Below, one piece after another: positions 35,874 through 46,638 of a stretch of 64,000 nt of DNA. Source of the stretch: Pandoraea pnomenusa (GTDB lineage Bacteria; Pseudomonadota; Gammaproteobacteria; Burkholderiales; Burkholderiaceae). The stretch lies in the NCBI RefSeq assembly GCF_000767615.3, contig NZ_CP009553.3, positions 1,116,001 through 1,180,000 on the forward strand. Direction: 5' to 3'. The translations under genes and the position numbers were made by a program. The first letter of the stretch is position 1, and each line of letters begins with the position of its first letter. Below the pieces are notes generated by a model, which searched no databases, was not told the origin of the DNA, and saw nothing but the letters and a program-made list of their open reading frames with translations.

Positions 35874-36800
35874 TCAGACGCGGCCCAGCATCAGATACTC
35901 CATGAGTGCCTTCTGGACATGCAGGCGGTTCTCGGCCTCGTCCCATACAACGCTCTGCGCGCCGTCGATCACGTCCGCCGAGACTTCCTCGCCACGATGG
36001 GCCGGCAGGCAGTGCATGAACAGGGCATCGGGCTTGGCCTGCTGCATCAGATCCGTATTGACGCACCATTGCGCGAAGGCCGCCTTGCGGGCTTCGTTCT
36101 CCGCTTCGAAGCCCATGCTGGTCCACACATCGGTCGACACCAGGTCGGCGCCCTTGCAGGCTTCTCGCGGGTCGTCGAACTCACGCACGAACGGGCGGCT
36201 CGACTCGGCAACCATTGCCTGATCGAGACGGTAGCCCGGCGGCGTGGAAATGTTGAACTGGAACCCGAAGATCTCGGCCGCCTGGATCCACGTGTACGAC
36301 ATGTTGTTCGCGTCGCCGATCCAGGTGACCGTCTTGCCCTTGATGGGGCCACGATGCTCGTAATACGTGAAGATATCGGCCAGCACCTGACACGGATGGT
36401 ATTCGTTGGTCAGCCCGTTGATCACCGGCACGCGCGAGTGCTGCGCGAAGCGTTCGATGATCTCCTGGCCGAACGTGCGGATCATGATGATGTCGGTCAT
36501 GCGCGAGATGACCTGGGCGGCGTCTTCGATGGGCTCGCCGCGACCGAGCTGCGTGTCGCGCGTATTCAGGAATACGGCATGCCCACCCAGTTGGTGAATG
36601 CCGGCTTCGAACGACAGGCGCGTGCGGGTCGAGCTCTTCTCGAAGATCATCGCCAGCGTGCGGTCGTGCAGCGGGTGGTACGTCTCGTAGTTCTTGAATT
36701 TCTTCTTGAGGATGCGGGTGCGCTCAAGCACGTAGTCATACTCGTCGAGCGTCAGATCCGAAAACTGAAGGTAATGCTTGATGGGTTTGGCGGTGGTCAT
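35874..36800 (-). CDS. argF: Ornithine carbamoyltransferase (anabolic)
   Basis: ArgF makes citrulline from ornithine and carbamoyl phosphate. The 308-residue protein has the carbamoyl-phosphate motif EKSSTRTRLS, the HPCQ site in TNEYHPCQVLADI, the ornithine loop DVWTSMGFE and the Cys-containing MHCLPAHRGEE. The start MTTAKPIKHY at 36800 fits family length; the extra upstream frame is unlikely coding. It is divergent from the DUF3579 gene at 37153. Confidence 0.95.
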   Translation of the reverse strand: MTTAKPIKHYLQFSDLTLDEYDYVLERTRILKKKFKNYETYHPLHDRTLAMIFEKSSTRTRLSFEAGIHQLGGHAVFLNTRDTQLGRGEPIEDAAQVISRMTDIIMIRTFGQEIIERFAQHSRVPVINGLTNEYHPCQVLADIFTYYEHRGPIKGKTVTWIGDANNMSYTWIQAAEIFGFQFNISTPPGYRLDQAMVAESSRPFVREFDDPREACKGADLVSTDVWTSMGFEAENEARKAAFAQWCVNTDLMQQAKPDALFMHCLPAHRGEEVSADVIDGAQSVVWDEAENRLHVQKALMEYLMLGRV

Positions 36801-37152
36801 TTGGATGTTCTGCTGGAGGCCGCTCTCGCGGGAGTTCGCCGGGAACTCGCTCGCTTGCGGCACGACGAACAAGCCTTGAGGCCTGTCCCCCGATCAGGCG
36901 CGTGAAGGTGTTCTGCCGGTTGCTGGACTCGGGGGAACAGACCCTAGTCTACCAAATCGTTCTGCCGTCACACGAAAAGCGTATCATCGTCCCCGCTGCG
37001 GCACAGCCAAAAACGGCTGGCAAGACCGAAAAAAACGTCCGCAGCTGAGGTGGGGAGACGGGTTTGAGTCTTATATAAGATATAATACTGTCTCTGTCAG
37101 CAACGCTACCCGCGTACGGCTGGCCAGGTGTTTTTTGAGGTGATTGAGCGAT
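36801..37152. other. Divergent promoter region between argF and DUF3579 gene
   Basis: It holds the palindrome at 37068-37081 with an adjoining TATAAT at 37081-37086, about 70 nt before the DUF3579 start. No other feature is apparent. Confidence 0.5.
37068..37081. promoter_or_regulatory. Operator-like palindrome, same core as at icd
   Basis: The 12-bp core TCTTATATAAGA (37069-37080) is perfectly palindromic and adjoins a TATAAT box. The same core occurs in the icd promoter (52227-52238). A shared regulator is the simplest reading. Confidence 0.6.
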
Positions 37153-37467
37153 ATGACCGACCAGGTTTCCGCGCGCGAGTATTTCATCCAGGGCATTACC
37201 CGGGATGGCAAGAAGTTCCGGCCGAGCGACTGGGCGGAACGTCTGTGCGGTGTCTTGTCGTTCTGCGGCCGACGCAATGCCGGCCCGAACGCATACATGC
37301 AGTACTCCCCCTACGTGCGTCCGATTATGGTGGGTGACGTCAAGTGCGTCGTCGTTGACGAGCGACTGCGCGATATCGAGCCGATGGCTTTCGATTTCGC
37401 AATGAATTTCGCGCGTGACAACGATTTGCAACTGACCGAAGCCTGCATCGTCCCCGACGTCAAGTAA
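37153..37467 (+). CDS. DUF3579 domain-containing protein of unknown function
   Basis: A 104-residue soluble protein that belongs to a family conserved in betaproteobacteria (DUF3579) at this locus between argF and rpsT. It has no signal peptide or membrane segment. Recognisable segments are FIQGITRDGKKFRPSDWAER and YSPYVRPI; a C-terminal DNDLQLTEAC follows. The ATG at 37153 is chosen; a TTG at 37144 lies only 3 nt behind GAGG, too close. The promoter carries the palindrome also found at icd, hinting at a link to central metabolism. The function is not known to me. Confidence 0.8.
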   Translation: MTDQVSAREYFIQGITRDGKKFRPSDWAERLCGVLSFCGRRNAGPNAYMQYSPYVRPIMVGDVKCVVVDERLRDIEPMAFDFAMNFARDNDLQLTEACIVPDVK

Positions 37468-37796
37468 TTCCCCCTGACCGTTTCCCGTCAGACGTGAGTG
37501 CCGGGCCTTTGGCCCTGACTCACCGTCGCCACCCACCACCTCTGGCCGCCCTCCGGCCGATGTCCTGTCGTCGTCGTTCGCCGCTCGCGGCGCATCCGAC
37601 CATTCGTTCGCCTCGTCCCTCTCGTTCGTACCGTGCGGTTGATTTGCTGTCACCGGCTGGCGCGATGGAGGGAGGGGCCGATCGCCGCGCTGATACGACG
37701 TTTGGCGCCGGAAAAGAAAAAAGCCCGCGCGAAGCGGGCTTTTTAGTGTCCCGACCGTAGTCGGAACCGGCAAGCAACAGGTCGTGTCTCGCTGGC
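37468..37796. other. Intergenic region after DUF3579 gene
   Basis: Apart from the rpsT terminator at 37717-37744 I see no gene or repeat. Confidence 0.5.
37717..37744 (-). terminator. Intrinsic terminator of rpsT (bidirectional capacity)
   Basis: AGCCCGC (37722-37728) pairs with GCGGGCT (37734-37740). On the minus strand the hairpin is followed by a run of T, and on the plus strand by four T. It is 52 nt beyond the rpsT stop. Confidence 0.85.
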
Positions 37797-38069
37797 TTAC
37801 GCAGCAGCCGACATCGCCTTGATGGCGGCCGACAGGCGGCTCTTCTGGCGAGCGGCGGTGTTCTTGTGAACGATGTTCTTGTCGGCAATGATGTCGATCG
37901 TCTTGGCCGAAGTGCGCAGCACTTCCTTGGCGGCAGCCTGATCGCCAGCGGCGATGGCCTTGCGGACAGCCTTGACTGCCGTGCGCAGACGCGAACGCAG
38001 CGCCGAGTTGTGGGCGTTGATCTTAACGGTTTGACGCGCGCGCTTGCGTGCTTGTGCGGTATTTGCCAT
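37797..38069 (-). CDS. rpsT: 30S ribosomal protein S20
   Basis: S20 binds 16S rRNA early in 30S assembly. The 90-residue basic protein has the family pattern [36 protein letters not shown] and the C-terminal [20 protein letters not shown]. The start at 38069 matches the family N-terminus. It is divergent from murJ and closed by the hairpin at 37717-37744. Confidence 0.97.
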   Translation of the reverse strand: MANTAQARKRARQTVKINAHNSALRSRLRTAVKAVRKAIAAGDQAAAKEVLRTSAKTIDIIADKNIVHKNTAARQKSRLSAAIKAMSAAA

Positions 38070-38233
38070 GTTCGGTGAATTCCTTGAATTGCTCCGCCTG
38101 ATGCGGCTTCTATGCAGTTTGGCTCGGCTCCCTGGGAGACACGGTGGCCAGGAAGCAATCCATTGACTTCGAAACCGACGATTATAGCCGAAGGCCAACG
38201 GAAATTGCAACTTCTTTGCTGCGAGGCTGTGCG

Positions 38234-38239
38234 TATAAT
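38234..38239 (+). promoter_or_regulatory. Consensus -10 box immediately upstream of murJ
   Basis: TATAAT ends 9 nt before the murJ ATG. No Shine-Dalgarno lies between. Transcription would start at about 38246, giving an almost leaderless mRNA. No good -35 is visible. Confidence 0.5.
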
Positions 38240-38248
38240 ACGCGCAAC

Positions 38249-39799
38249 ATGAATTTGCTCAAAGCTCTCGCTACGGTCAGCGGTTTCACGATGCTCTCGC
38301 GCATCACCGGTCTGGTCCGTGAAATCCTGATCGCACGCATGTTCGGCGCGGGTCCCATGACCGACGCCTACAACGTGGCGTTCCGTATCCCCAATCTGCT
38401 GCGCCGCCTGTCCGCGGAAGGGGCATTTTCGCAGGCATTCGTTCCAATTCTGGCCGAATTCAAGACGCAACGCAGCGAACAGGAGACGAAAACCCTCGTC
38501 GACTCGGTCACGACGGTCCTTTTCTGGGTACTGCTGGCCATCACCGTGGCCGGCGTGCTTGGCGCGTCGGCGGTGGTCTACGCGGTGGCGACGGGCCTGT
38601 CGCGCGAAAACGGCACGTTCGACGCCGCGGTGTTCATGACGCGAGTGATGTTCCCTTACATCACGCTCATTTCCATTACGACGCTGGCCGCCGGGGTGCT
38701 CAATACGTGGCGGCAGTTTTCGATGCCGGCATTCGCGCCGGTGCTGCTCAACGTCAGCTCCATCGTGGCCGCGCTGTGGGTGGCGCCGCACCTGGAGACG
38801 CCGGTTTACGCGCTGGCCTATGCCGTGATCGTGGGCGGCGTGCTGCAACTGCTGATCCAGCTCCCGGCGCTCGCACGCATCGGCATGATTCCGCGCATCA
38901 CCCTCAATATTGCCGCCGCGCTGCGCAACGTTGGGGTCAAGCGCGTGCTGGCGAAGATGGTGCCGGCCACGCTGGCCGTGTCGGTCGCTCAGGTGAGCCT
39001 CATCATCAACACGAACATTGCCTCGCGGCTCGCGCAGGGCAGCGTTTCGTGGCTCGCGTATGCCGATCGCCTGATGGAATTCCCGACGGCGTTGCTGGGT
39101 GTGGCGCTGGGCACGATCCTGCTGCCGAGCTTGTCGCGCGCCCACGCCGACGGCGATGCCGCGGAATATTCCGCCCTGCTGGACTGGGGACTTCGGCTGA
39201 CGTTCCTGCTCGCGATGCCCAGTGCGGTGGGGCTGTTCGTCTACGCGGAGCCGCTGACCGCCACGCTGTATCAATACGGACGGTTCGACGCCACCGACGT
39301 CGTGATGACCGCACACGCGCTCACGGCCTACGGCGTCGGACTGGTCGGCCTGATTCTCATCAAGATTCTCGCGCCGGGCTTCTATGCCAAGCAGGACATC
39401 AAGACGCCGGTGAAGATCGCCGTGGTGGTACTCGTCGCCACCCAATTGTCGAACGTATTGTTCGTGCGCTGGTTCGCGCACGCCGGTCTGTCGTTGTCGA
39501 TCGGGGTGGGCGCCTGCATGAACGCCGCGCTGCTGTTCGCGGGGCTCTACAAACGCGGCATTTACCGTCCGGCGCCTGGCTGGCGCCTGTTCTTCGTGCA
39601 ACTGCTTGCCGCCTGCCTGATTCTGGCCGGCACGCTGCTGTGGTTCACGCAAAGCTTCGACTGGGTTGCGCTCGGCGCGCGCCCGCTCTCGCGCATCGCG
39701 TTGCTCGGCGCGAGCCTGGTGCTATGCGCCGTGGTGTATTTCGGGGCATTATTCCTCATGGGTTTCAACTTCTCGTTCTTCCGCCGCCGCACGCGTTGA
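38249..39799 (+). CDS. murJ: Murein biosynthesis integral membrane protein MurJ (lipid II flippase)
   Basis: MurJ moves lipid II across the inner membrane for peptidoglycan synthesis. The 516-residue protein has about 14 helices, and begins [30 protein letters not shown], with the family's [22 protein letters not shown] and [15 protein letters not shown] blocks. Key arginines in the central cavity (for example in SRITGLVRE and RIPNLLRRL) are present. The ATG at 38249 is used because the protein then starts at the family N-terminus. It lies 180 nt from the divergent rpsT gene. Confidence 0.95.
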   Translation: MNLLKALATVSGFTMLSRITGLVREILIARMFGAGPMTDAYNVAFRIPNLLRRLSAEGAFSQAFVPILAEFKTQRSEQETKTLVDSVTTVLFWVLLAITVAGVLGASAVVYAVATGLSRENGTFDAAVFMTRVMFPYITLISITTLAAGVLNTWRQFSMPAFAPVLLNVSSIVAALWVAPHLETPVYALAYAVIVGGVLQLLIQLPALARIGMIPRITLNIAAALRNVGVKRVLAKMVPATLAVSVAQVSLIINTNIASRLAQGSVSWLAYADRLMEFPTALLGVALGTILLPSLSRAHADGDAAEYSALLDWGLRLTFLLAMPSAVGLFVYAEPLTATLYQYGRFDATDVVMTAHALTAYGVGLVGLILIKILAPGFYAKQDIKTPVKIAVVVLVATQLSNVLFVRWFAHAGLSLSIGVGACMNAALLFAGLYKRGIYRPAPGWRLFFVQLLAACLILAGTLLWFTQSFDWVALGARPLSRIALLGASLVLCAVVYFGALFLMGFNFSFFRRRTR

Positions 39800-39875
39800 T
39801 CGCGTCCCGCCAGGACCCGACGGGCGATGGCCGGAGGCTTGACGGCTGCGGCACGGCAGCATTCACGGATACCGC

Positions 39876-40742
39876 ATGGCGAATCGAATTCTCGAATATT
39901 TTGCTGCGCTGGTCGCGTCCGACGACGGCCTCCCGCTCACCGAGGCGGCCATTGCCATCGCGCAGGACGTCTATCCCGACCTCGACGTGCAGGGCACGCT
40001 TACCCAGATCGACGCGCTCGCCGCACGCCTGTCACGGCGGTTGCCGCCCGACGCCGGGCCGCTGCAAAAGCTCCAGTTGCTGGACCATTTTTTCTTTCGC
40101 GAACTCGGGTTCGCCGTCAACCAGAACGACTACTACGACCCGGACAACAGCCATCTGCACATCGTGCTGGACCGCCGGCGCGGCATTCCGATTTCGCTGG
40201 CGGTGCTGTGCATGGAGATCGGGCATCAGATTGGCCTGCCGCTGCGCGGCCTGTCGTTCCCCGGACATTTTCTGTTGCGCCTGGCGGTGCCGGCCGGCGA
40301 CGTGGTCATCGACCCGCTCTCCGGCAATTCGCTCTCGCCGCAGCGTTTGCTCGAAATGGTCGAGCCATATCTGAAGCACTACCGGGACGAAAGTGCCGAG
40401 CCGATTCAGGAGTTAGCGTTATGGGCATTGCTCCACCCGTTTCTGGAGCCCGCCACGCCGCGTGAAATCCTCGCCAGGATGCTGCGCAATCTGCGGGCCA
40501 TCTACACGCAGAACGAGCGTTGGGAGCGTTTGCTGGCGGTGCAGGAGCGCATGGTGCTCGTGCTGCCTGACCATCCCGTCGAAAAACGCGACCGGGGGTT
40601 GGCGTACGCCCGGCTCGGGCTGGTACGTCCGGCGCAGGACGATCTCGAGTACTACCTGAGTACGCGTCCAGAGGCGGAGGACGGCGACGCCATCCGGCAA
40701 GTGCTCGACGATCTGAGTCGACGTCCCGGCGGTCATGGCTGA
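39876..40742 (+). CDS. SirB1 family protein (transglutaminase-like fold, TPR C-terminus)
   Basis: A 288-residue cytosolic protein of the SirB1/YchA family. The N-terminal transglutaminase-like domain has FFFRELGFAVNQNDYYDPDNS, RRGIPISLAVLCMEIG with a Cys in the usual place and LSFPGHFLLRL with His. The C-terminal part has TPR-like repeats (ERWERLLAVQERMVLVLP). The biological role is not firmly known. It is 76 nt after murJ and may be co-transcribed, as in many Burkholderiales. Confidence 0.87.
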   Translation: MANRILEYFAALVASDDGLPLTEAAIAIAQDVYPDLDVQGTLTQIDALAARLSRRLPPDAGPLQKLQLLDHFFFRELGFAVNQNDYYDPDNSHLHIVLDRRRGIPISLAVLCMEIGHQIGLPLRGLSFPGHFLLRLAVPAGDVVIDPLSGNSLSPQRLLEMVEPYLKHYRDESAEPIQELALWALLHPFLEPATPREILARMLRNLRAIYTQNERWERLLAVQERMVLVLPDHPVEKRDRGLAYARLGLVRPAQDDLEYYLSTRPEAEDGDAIRQVLDDLSRRPGGHG

Positions 40743-40790
40743 CGCCGATGACCGACGACTGGCGCACGCCGGTTTCGTCCTGCACCGCGA

Positions 40791-40828
40791 AAAAAACGCC
40801 AGTCGGCATCGACTGGCGTTTTGCTTTT
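40791..40828. terminator. Bidirectional intrinsic terminator after sirB1
   Basis: AACGCCAGTC (40795-40804) pairs with GACTGGCGTT (40811-40820) around a six-base loop; A-run before, TTGCTTTT after. It serves this gene and the convergent one at 40901. Confidence 0.88.
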
Positions 40829-40900
40829 CGCGAGCCTCCCGCCCCCGCAGCGTTGCGCGGCGAGCGGGGGCCGGGAGCCGGGAAGTGCCGGTGACGGGCG

Positions 40901-41395
40901 TCAGGCGGACTGCGCGGCCAGCTCCTGCACGCGTCGCTGCAGTCCGGGCTTGTAGCCGAAATGGAAGAACACTTCGGCCATCAGGAACATGGGCGCGATA
41001 AAGATCTGGAAGAAGTTGTCGAGCAGCGCCGGTTTGCGTCCTTCGAAATGATGGCCGATCAGCTGAATGATCCAGCCGCCCACGAACAGGACCCCGAACA
41101 CCGCGAGCGCCCACGTCCATGGCAGGCGTGCGAGATGTTGCGTCACGGCCAGCAATACGGCGAAGAACGCTGTCATCGCCAGTGCGAGGGGAACGTCGAG
41201 AATGAAGTAGTACGACAGCAGCACCAGCATGACCACGTGCGCCAGATTCAGTCCACTCGGGCCTAGCGGCACCCATGACAGCGCCTGCATCACGGCAAGG
41301 ATGATCATGGGAACGCCGAAGAAATGCGTGAGACGGTTCTTGGGACTGCGGTGATAGCGCTGGTAGAACGACATCTGTTGCGCCAGTGATTTCAT
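40901..41395 (-). CDS. DUF962/Mpo1-like membrane protein
   Basis: A 164-residue protein with about four membrane helices. The N-terminal FYQRYHRSPKNRLTHFFGVP with its His residues, and the later GWIIQLIGHHFEGRKPALLD, match the Mpo1-like/DUF962 family, whose yeast member is an Fe(II)-dependent 2-hydroxy fatty acid dioxygenase; the conserved His residues are the candidate iron ligands. The role in bacteria is inferred from the family only. It is a single gene with AGGAGG-like sequence upstream of its ATG. Confidence 0.85.
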   Translation of the reverse strand: MKSLAQQMSFYQRYHRSPKNRLTHFFGVPMIILAVMQALSWVPLGPSGLNLAHVVMLVLLSYYFILDVPLALAMTAFFAVLLAVTQHLARLPWTWALAVFGVLFVGGWIIQLIGHHFEGRKPALLDNFFQIFIAPMFLMAEVFFHFGYKPGLQRRVQELAAQSA

Positions 41396-41564
41396 GCCAG
41401 CCTCCTGCCTCGGGGGGACGGGAAGAACACGAGGGCGCCGGTGTTTCGTCCGGCGTCGGGACCGAGCGCGGTGGCGATCGGCATTCCATTGTAGTCACAG
41501 TCCGGGTGATGGCGTGTTGCGGTGCGTCAAGGTGCGCCGGGGATCGCGCGCCTCGCGCGGGTGC

Positions 41565-42323
41565 TTACTTCGGTTGCATCCGGATCGCGCCGTCCAGACG
41601 GATGACTTCGCCGTTGAGCATGGGGTTGCGCACGATCTGCTCCACGAGCATGGCGTACTCCGACGGTTTCCCGAGTCGGGGCGGAAACGGCACCATCTGG
41701 CCAAGCGACGCCTGCACCTCGGCGGGCATGGCGAGCATCATGGGCGTCTCGAAGATGCCGGGGGCGATGGTCATCACGCGGATGCCGCTGCGCGACAGGT
41801 CACGTGCGACGGGCAGCGTCAGGCTCGCGACCCCGCCCTTGGACGCAGCATACGCGGCCTGACCCATCTGGCCGTCGAAGGCAGCGACCGAAGCGGTATT
41901 GACGATCACGCCGCGCTCGCCTTCGCCGTTGGGCTCGCCCTGGCTCATGGCCGTGGCGGCGAGGCGAATCATGTTGAAGGTGCCGATCAGGTTGATCTGG
42001 ATGACGCGCGAGAAAGCGTCGAGCGGGTGTGGGCCGTCGCGGCCCACGGTCTTGCTCCCGATTGCGATGCCCGCGCAATTGACGAGACCTCGTAACGTGC
42101 CGAGCGCTTGCGCCGTGGCGACGGCGGCCTTGCCGTCATCCTCGCGGGTCACATCGCATTTGACGAACTTGCCGCCGAGCTTTTCCGCGAGCGCCTCGCC
42201 TTCGGCGACGTTCACGTCGGCAAGCACGACTTTCGCCCCGAGCCCGGCGAGCCATCGCGCTGCCGCCGCGCCGAGCCCCGAGGCGCCACCGGTGATCAGA
42301 AACACATTGCCCTGAATTTCCAT
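41565..42323 (-). CDS. Short-chain dehydrogenase, 3-hydroxyacyl-CoA dehydrogenase type II (HSD10-like)
   Basis: A 252-residue SDR close to 3-hydroxy-2-methylbutyryl-CoA/3-hydroxyacyl-CoA dehydrogenases, which act in fatty acid and isoleucine breakdown. Marks are the NAD-binding [19 protein letters not shown], the Ser in [11 protein letters not shown], and YAASKGG (Tyr and Lys). The long insertion between strands ([19 protein letters not shown]) and the C-terminal [16 protein letters not shown] are typical of the HSD10 group. AAAGGAGG lies 6-7 nt upstream of its ATG. It lies beyond the adk terminator and so needs its own promoter or read-through. Confidence 0.88.
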   Translation of the reverse strand: MEIQGNVFLITGGASGLGAAAARWLAGLGAKVVLADVNVAEGEALAEKLGGKFVKCDVTREDDGKAAVATAQALGTLRGLVNCAGIAIGSKTVGRDGPHPLDAFSRVIQINLIGTFNMIRLAATAMSQGEPNGEGERGVIVNTASVAAFDGQMGQAAYAASKGGVASLTLPVARDLSRSGIRVMTIAPGIFETPMMLAMPAEVQASLGQMVPFPPRLGKPSEYAMLVEQIVRNPMLNGEVIRLDGAIRMQPK

Positions 42324-42342
42324 GCGTCATCCTCCTTTGGCA

Positions 42343-42378
42343 AAAAAGGCGGCCAAGTCTGCACTGGCCGCCTTTTTC
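42343..42378 (-). terminator. Intrinsic terminator of adk (bidirectional structure)
   Basis: GGCGGCCA (42349-42356) pairs with TGGCCGCC (42366-42373) with a nine-base loop; on the minus strand six T follow. It is 71 nt past the adk stop and just upstream of the SDR ribosome site. Confidence 0.85.
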
Positions 42379-42448
42379 ATGGCGTTGCGGTCGCCTGCGC
42401 GGCGTCGACAGGGCCGGGCCATGTCGTCGACCACAGGCGTTGGCGCGC

Positions 42449-43528
<1,080 letters not shown>

Positions 43529-44317
43529 TCAGCCTTTCAGCAGCGCGCGAACCCGCTCGAGGTCCTCGGCGGTATCGACGCCCGGCAGCGGTGCGTCCTC
43601 GGTGACGAGTACCGCAATGCGCTCGCCATGCCATAGCGCGCGCAGTTGTTCGAGCGATTCGGCGGTCTCGATCGGTGCCTGAGGCAGGCCCGGATAGCTG
43701 CGCAGGAATTTCGCCCGGTAGGCATACAGTCCGATGTGACGCAAGATCGGGGTGCTGGCTGCGGGCAACGTTGCCGTGTGTGCGAGCCCGGCCGACCATG
43801 CGTCGCGCGACCAGGGAATAGGGGCGCGGGAAAAATAGAGCGCGCGGCCGTGTGCATCGAGCACGACCTTGACGACATTCGGAGAAAAGATCTCGGCGTT
43901 CTCGGTGATCGGATGTGCCGCGGTCGAGAGCGCACATTCGGGATGGGCCGCCAGGTGGGCCGCTACCGCATGCACGAGGCGCGGATCGATGAGCGGTTCG
44001 TCGCCCTGCACGTTGACGACAATGGTGTCGTCGGACCAGCCATGTTGCACGGCGACTTCTGCCAGGCGGTCGGTGCCCGTGGGGTGATCGGCGCGCGTCA
44101 AGGCAACGCTGAAGCCATGGGCCGAGACGGCGTCGGCAACGCTTTGCGCGTCGGTTGCCACGACGACCTGGCGCGCGCCTGACTCGCGCGCCCGCTCGGC
44201 CACGCGTACGACCATCGGCTTGCCGCCGATATCGGCAAGCGGCTTGTTCGGCAGGCGCGTCGACGCGAGCCGGGCCGGCACCACGGCGACGAAGTCGACG
44301 GCAGCGGCGGCGCTCAC
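43529..44317 (-). CDS. kdsB: 3-deoxy-manno-octulosonate cytidylyltransferase (CMP-Kdo synthetase)
   Basis: KdsB activates Kdo with CTP for lipid A-core assembly. The 262-residue protein shows [37 protein letters not shown] and the later [10 protein letters not shown] and [14 protein letters not shown] blocks. The ATG overlaps the Trm112-like gene stop by 4 nt. It ends the leftward exbB-exbD-lpxK-ycaR-kdsB operon. Confidence 0.96.
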   Translation of the reverse strand: MSAAAAVDFVAVVPARLASTRLPNKPLADIGGKPMVVRVAERARESGARQVVVATDAQSVADAVSAHGFSVALTRADHPTGTDRLAEVAVQHGWSDDTIVVNVQGDEPLIDPRLVHAVAAHLAAHPECALSTAAHPITENAEIFSPNVVKVVLDAHGRALYFSRAPIPWSRDAWSAGLAHTATLPAASTPILRHIGLYAYRAKFLRSYPGLPQAPIETAESLEQLRALWHGERIAVLVTEDAPLPGVDTAEDLERVRALLKG

Positions 44318-44520
44318 GATGCGGACAGGTCGTCGCTCGGCGGCACGGGCGTGCCTTCGACGGACTGACGTGCTTCGTCGGCCAGCATGACGGGAATGCC
44401 GTCACGAATCGGATAAGCGAGCTTGTCGGCGTGGCAAATCAGCTCCTGGGCTTTCTTGTCGTACTCCAGGGGACCCTTGCACAACGGGCAGACGAGAATC
44501 TCAAACAGTCGGTTGTCCAC
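44314..44520 (-). CDS. ycaR: Trm112/YcaR-like small protein
   Basis: A 68-residue Trm112 family protein: [30 protein letters not shown] (Cys at the first knuckle) and [11 protein letters not shown]. In bacteria it sits between lpxK and kdsB, as here. The eukaryotic relative activates methyltransferases; the bacterial role is not settled. Its start overlaps the end of lpxK by 20 nt and its stop overlaps kdsB, which fixes the limits. Confidence 0.9.
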   Translation of the reverse strand: MDNRLFEILVCPLCKGPLEYDKKAQELICHADKLAYPIRDGIPVMLADEARQSVEGTPVPPSDDLSAS

Positions 44521-45568
44521 GCAATTTCTCCACTACCAGTGATACGAGACGCGCATCGAGCGCTGCCTCGGCAGGCACGGCCCACACACGCGGGTCGGAC
44601 CAGGTGACGCATTTTACTGCATCCTTTTCGGTAATCAGGATGGTGTCGGCCGCCAGGCCATCGAACGGATTCGTGGCGAAGTCGTAATGATCGGGCAGGG
44701 CGAGCGTCTCGATCTGCAAGCCGGCGCTGCGCAACGCCGCGAAGAATCGCTCCGGGGCGCCGATACCGGCGGCCGCCAGCACTCGCTTGCCGCGGAAGTG
44801 CGAAAGCGGCCGGGTGAGCGACGACTGGCTCACGCACCACGCGTCGCCCAGCGACAGCGTCAGGCGCCAGGTGTCGCGCCAGGCCGGCAATGTCTTGCCG
44901 TAAGGGTCGTTGATCAGATTGGCGTCGCGCGTTCGCGAGAGCGGTTCGCGCAGCGGACCCGCCGGCAGCAGGAACCCGTTGCCGCCGAGACGATGGTCGA
45001 ACACCGCGATTTCGACGTCGCGGGCCAGTGCATAGTGTTGAAGCCCGTCGTCGCAAAGAATGACATCGCACTCGGGGTGCGCGGCGAGCAGCGCGCGTCC
45101 TCCTTCGACGCGCGCCGGCCAGACCCACACCGGAGCGCCCGTGCGCCTGGCGATGAGCAGCGGTTCGTCGCCGACCGCTTCGGGGCGCGCGGACGGGCTC
45201 ACTTCGGTCGGGTGTGAAAGCCGTGCCCCATAGCCGCGCGACAGCACGCCCGGGGTGTACCCGTGTGCGCGCAATGCGTTCACCAGTGCAATGACGGTCG
45301 GCGTCTTGCCGGTGCCACCCACGGTGAGATTGCCGATCACGACGACAGGCACGGGCAGGCGCGTCGACGTCTTCCAGCCGCGGCGAAAACTCAGACGTCG
45401 CCATGCGGCGATCGCTCCGAAGATGCATGACAGCGGCCACAGCAGCCACGCGACGGCGCCGCGCCGCTGCCATTGCATGTCGACCCAGTGCACCAGCGCG
45501 CCCGACAGGCGCGGCACCAGCGCACGGGCGCGCGCACCTTGCGCGGCGCGGTGCGCAGGCGAAGTCAT
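44501..45568 (-). CDS. lpxK: Tetraacyldisaccharide 4'-kinase
   Basis: LpxK adds the 4'-phosphate of lipid A. The 355-residue membrane-bound enzyme has an N-terminal hydrophobic helix (about 35-55), the P-loop [28 protein letters not shown], the [10 protein letters not shown] metal/catalytic block and [20 protein letters not shown]. Its ATG overlaps the exbD stop (ATGA). Length is normal for the family. Confidence 0.95.
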   Translation of the reverse strand: MTSPAHRAAQGARARALVPRLSGALVHWVDMQWQRRGAVAWLLWPLSCIFGAIAAWRRLSFRRGWKTSTRLPVPVVVIGNLTVGGTGKTPTVIALVNALRAHGYTPGVLSRGYGARLSHPTEVSPSARPEAVGDEPLLIARRTGAPVWVWPARVEGGRALLAAHPECDVILCDDGLQHYALARDVEIAVFDHRLGGNGFLLPAGPLREPLSRTRDANLINDPYGKTLPAWRDTWRLTLSLGDAWCVSQSSLTRPLSHFRGKRVLAAAGIGAPERFFAALRSAGLQIETLALPDHYDFATNPFDGLAADTILITEKDAVKCVTWSDPRVWAVPAEAALDARLVSLVVEKLRGQPTV

Positions 45569-46011
45569 CGGGACGGGCGCGCCGTTGTGGCGCGCGCAGC
45601 GAAGGTCAGTCGCGATAGCCCGGCTTCGCGTGCGGCCTCCATTACGTTGATGACCGACTGATGGCTGCTTTTCGCATCGGCGTTGATGATGATGACAGGC
45701 GCTTGTGCAGCGTCGCTCGCCGGCCCGGCGGCCTGGCGCAGCGCCGCTGTCAGGCTGGCCACGTCACGCTGTGCGAGCGCGTGCCGGTCGATGGCGTAGC
45801 TGCCGTCCGCACCGACCGACACCACGATCTGGCGCGGCGGCACCACAGCCTTCTCCGCGTCGGCCGTCGGCAGATTGACCTTGAGCGCGGTGTAACGCGT
45901 ATAGGTCGTCGTGACCATCAGAAAGATCAGGATGACCAGCAGCACGTCGATGAGCGGGATCAGATTGATCTCGGGCTCGTCGCGTGTGGAGAGGCCTCGA
46001 CGGAAATTCAT
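45565..46011 (-). CDS. exbD: Biopolymer transport protein ExbD/TolR family
   Basis: A 148-residue protein with a short N-terminal cytoplasmic part, a single helix (about 18-40, [21 protein letters not shown]) with the functional Asp, and a periplasmic domain. With ExbB it forms a proton-driven energy converter. It follows exbB by 15 nt and overlaps lpxK. No tonB is nearby. The periplasmic part is of ordinary ExbD length. Confidence 0.92.
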   Translation of the reverse strand: MNFRRGLSTRDEPEINLIPLIDVLLVILIFLMVTTTYTRYTALKVNLPTADAEKAVVPPRQIVVSVGADGSYAIDRHALAQRDVASLTAALRQAAGPASDAAQAPVIIINADAKSSHQSVINVMEAAREAGLSRLTFAARATTARPSR

Positions 46012-46026
46012 CGCGCAACTCTCGGG

Positions 46027-46638
46027 TCAGTGCCGCGGCAGCGTGGCATCGAGAAAATGGACCGCCTGCGTCTCGAGTTCCACCAGGAAGGCGTCGACGC
46101 GTGTGCGGTAATAGCGGTAGAAGATCATCGCGGGAATCGCGATCATCAGGCCGAACCCCGTGTTGTAAAGCGCGACCGAGATGCCGTGCGCGAGCTGCGC
46201 CGGGTCGGTCCCCGTGGCGTCTTGCGAGCCGAAGATTTCGATCATGCCGACGACCGTGCCGAACAGTCCCATCAGCGGGGCGATCGACGCAATGGTGCCG
46301 AGCGCCGGCAGAAACCGCTCGAGTTCATGCGCGACGGCGCGCCCGGTCTCCTCGAGGGCTTCCTTCGCGGCGTCGCGCGGCCCCTGTGGATTGTGGGCGA
46401 CGTAGCGCACGCCCGTGGCGAGCACGCGCCCGAGCAGGGACCCACGCGCCAGCGCCTCGGTGGCCTCCTGCTTGGCGCCACGGCGGGCGAGCGTGATCGC
46501 GTTCTCGAGAATGCCCGCGGGCAGCACGCGTGCGCGGCGCAGCGACAGGGCGCGCTCCACGATCAGTGCGAGAGCGATGACGGAGGCGATGAGAAGTGGC
46601 CAGATGGGCCAGCCGGCGGCCTGGATGACGGCAAACAA
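46027..46638 (-). CDS. exbB: Biopolymer transport protein ExbB/MotA-TolQ-ExbB proton channel family
   Basis: A 203-residue protein with three membrane helices: near the N-terminus (IWPLLIASVIALALIVER), and a pair around FLPALGTIASIAPLMGLFGTVVGMI and the ISVALYNTGFGLMIAIPAMIFYRYY segment. This is the ExbB layout. The TTG at 46638 follows GAGG and gives the family N-terminus (MFAVIQAAGWPIWP when read as Met); a longer frame upstream is mostly unlike the family. Part of the leftward exbBD-lpxK-ycaR-kdsB operon. Confidence 0.9.
   Translation of the reverse strand: MFAVIQAAGWPIWPLLIASVIALALIVERALSLRRARVLPAGILENAITLARRGAKQEATEALARGSLLGRVLATGVRYVAHNPQGPRDAAKEALEETGRAVAHELERFLPALGTIASIAPLMGLFGTVVGMIEIFGSQDATGTDPAQLAHGISVALYNTGFGLMIAIPAMIFYRYYRTRVDAFLVELETQAVHFLDATLPRH

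Noticed and set aside
37520..39652. Long minus-strand frame antisense to murJ
   Set aside because: It has no recognisable domain and overlaps murJ and rpsT, both certain genes.
40721..40800. Gene in the gap between sirB1 and the DUF962 gene
   Set aside because: The gap holds only the bidirectional hairpin at 40791-40828.
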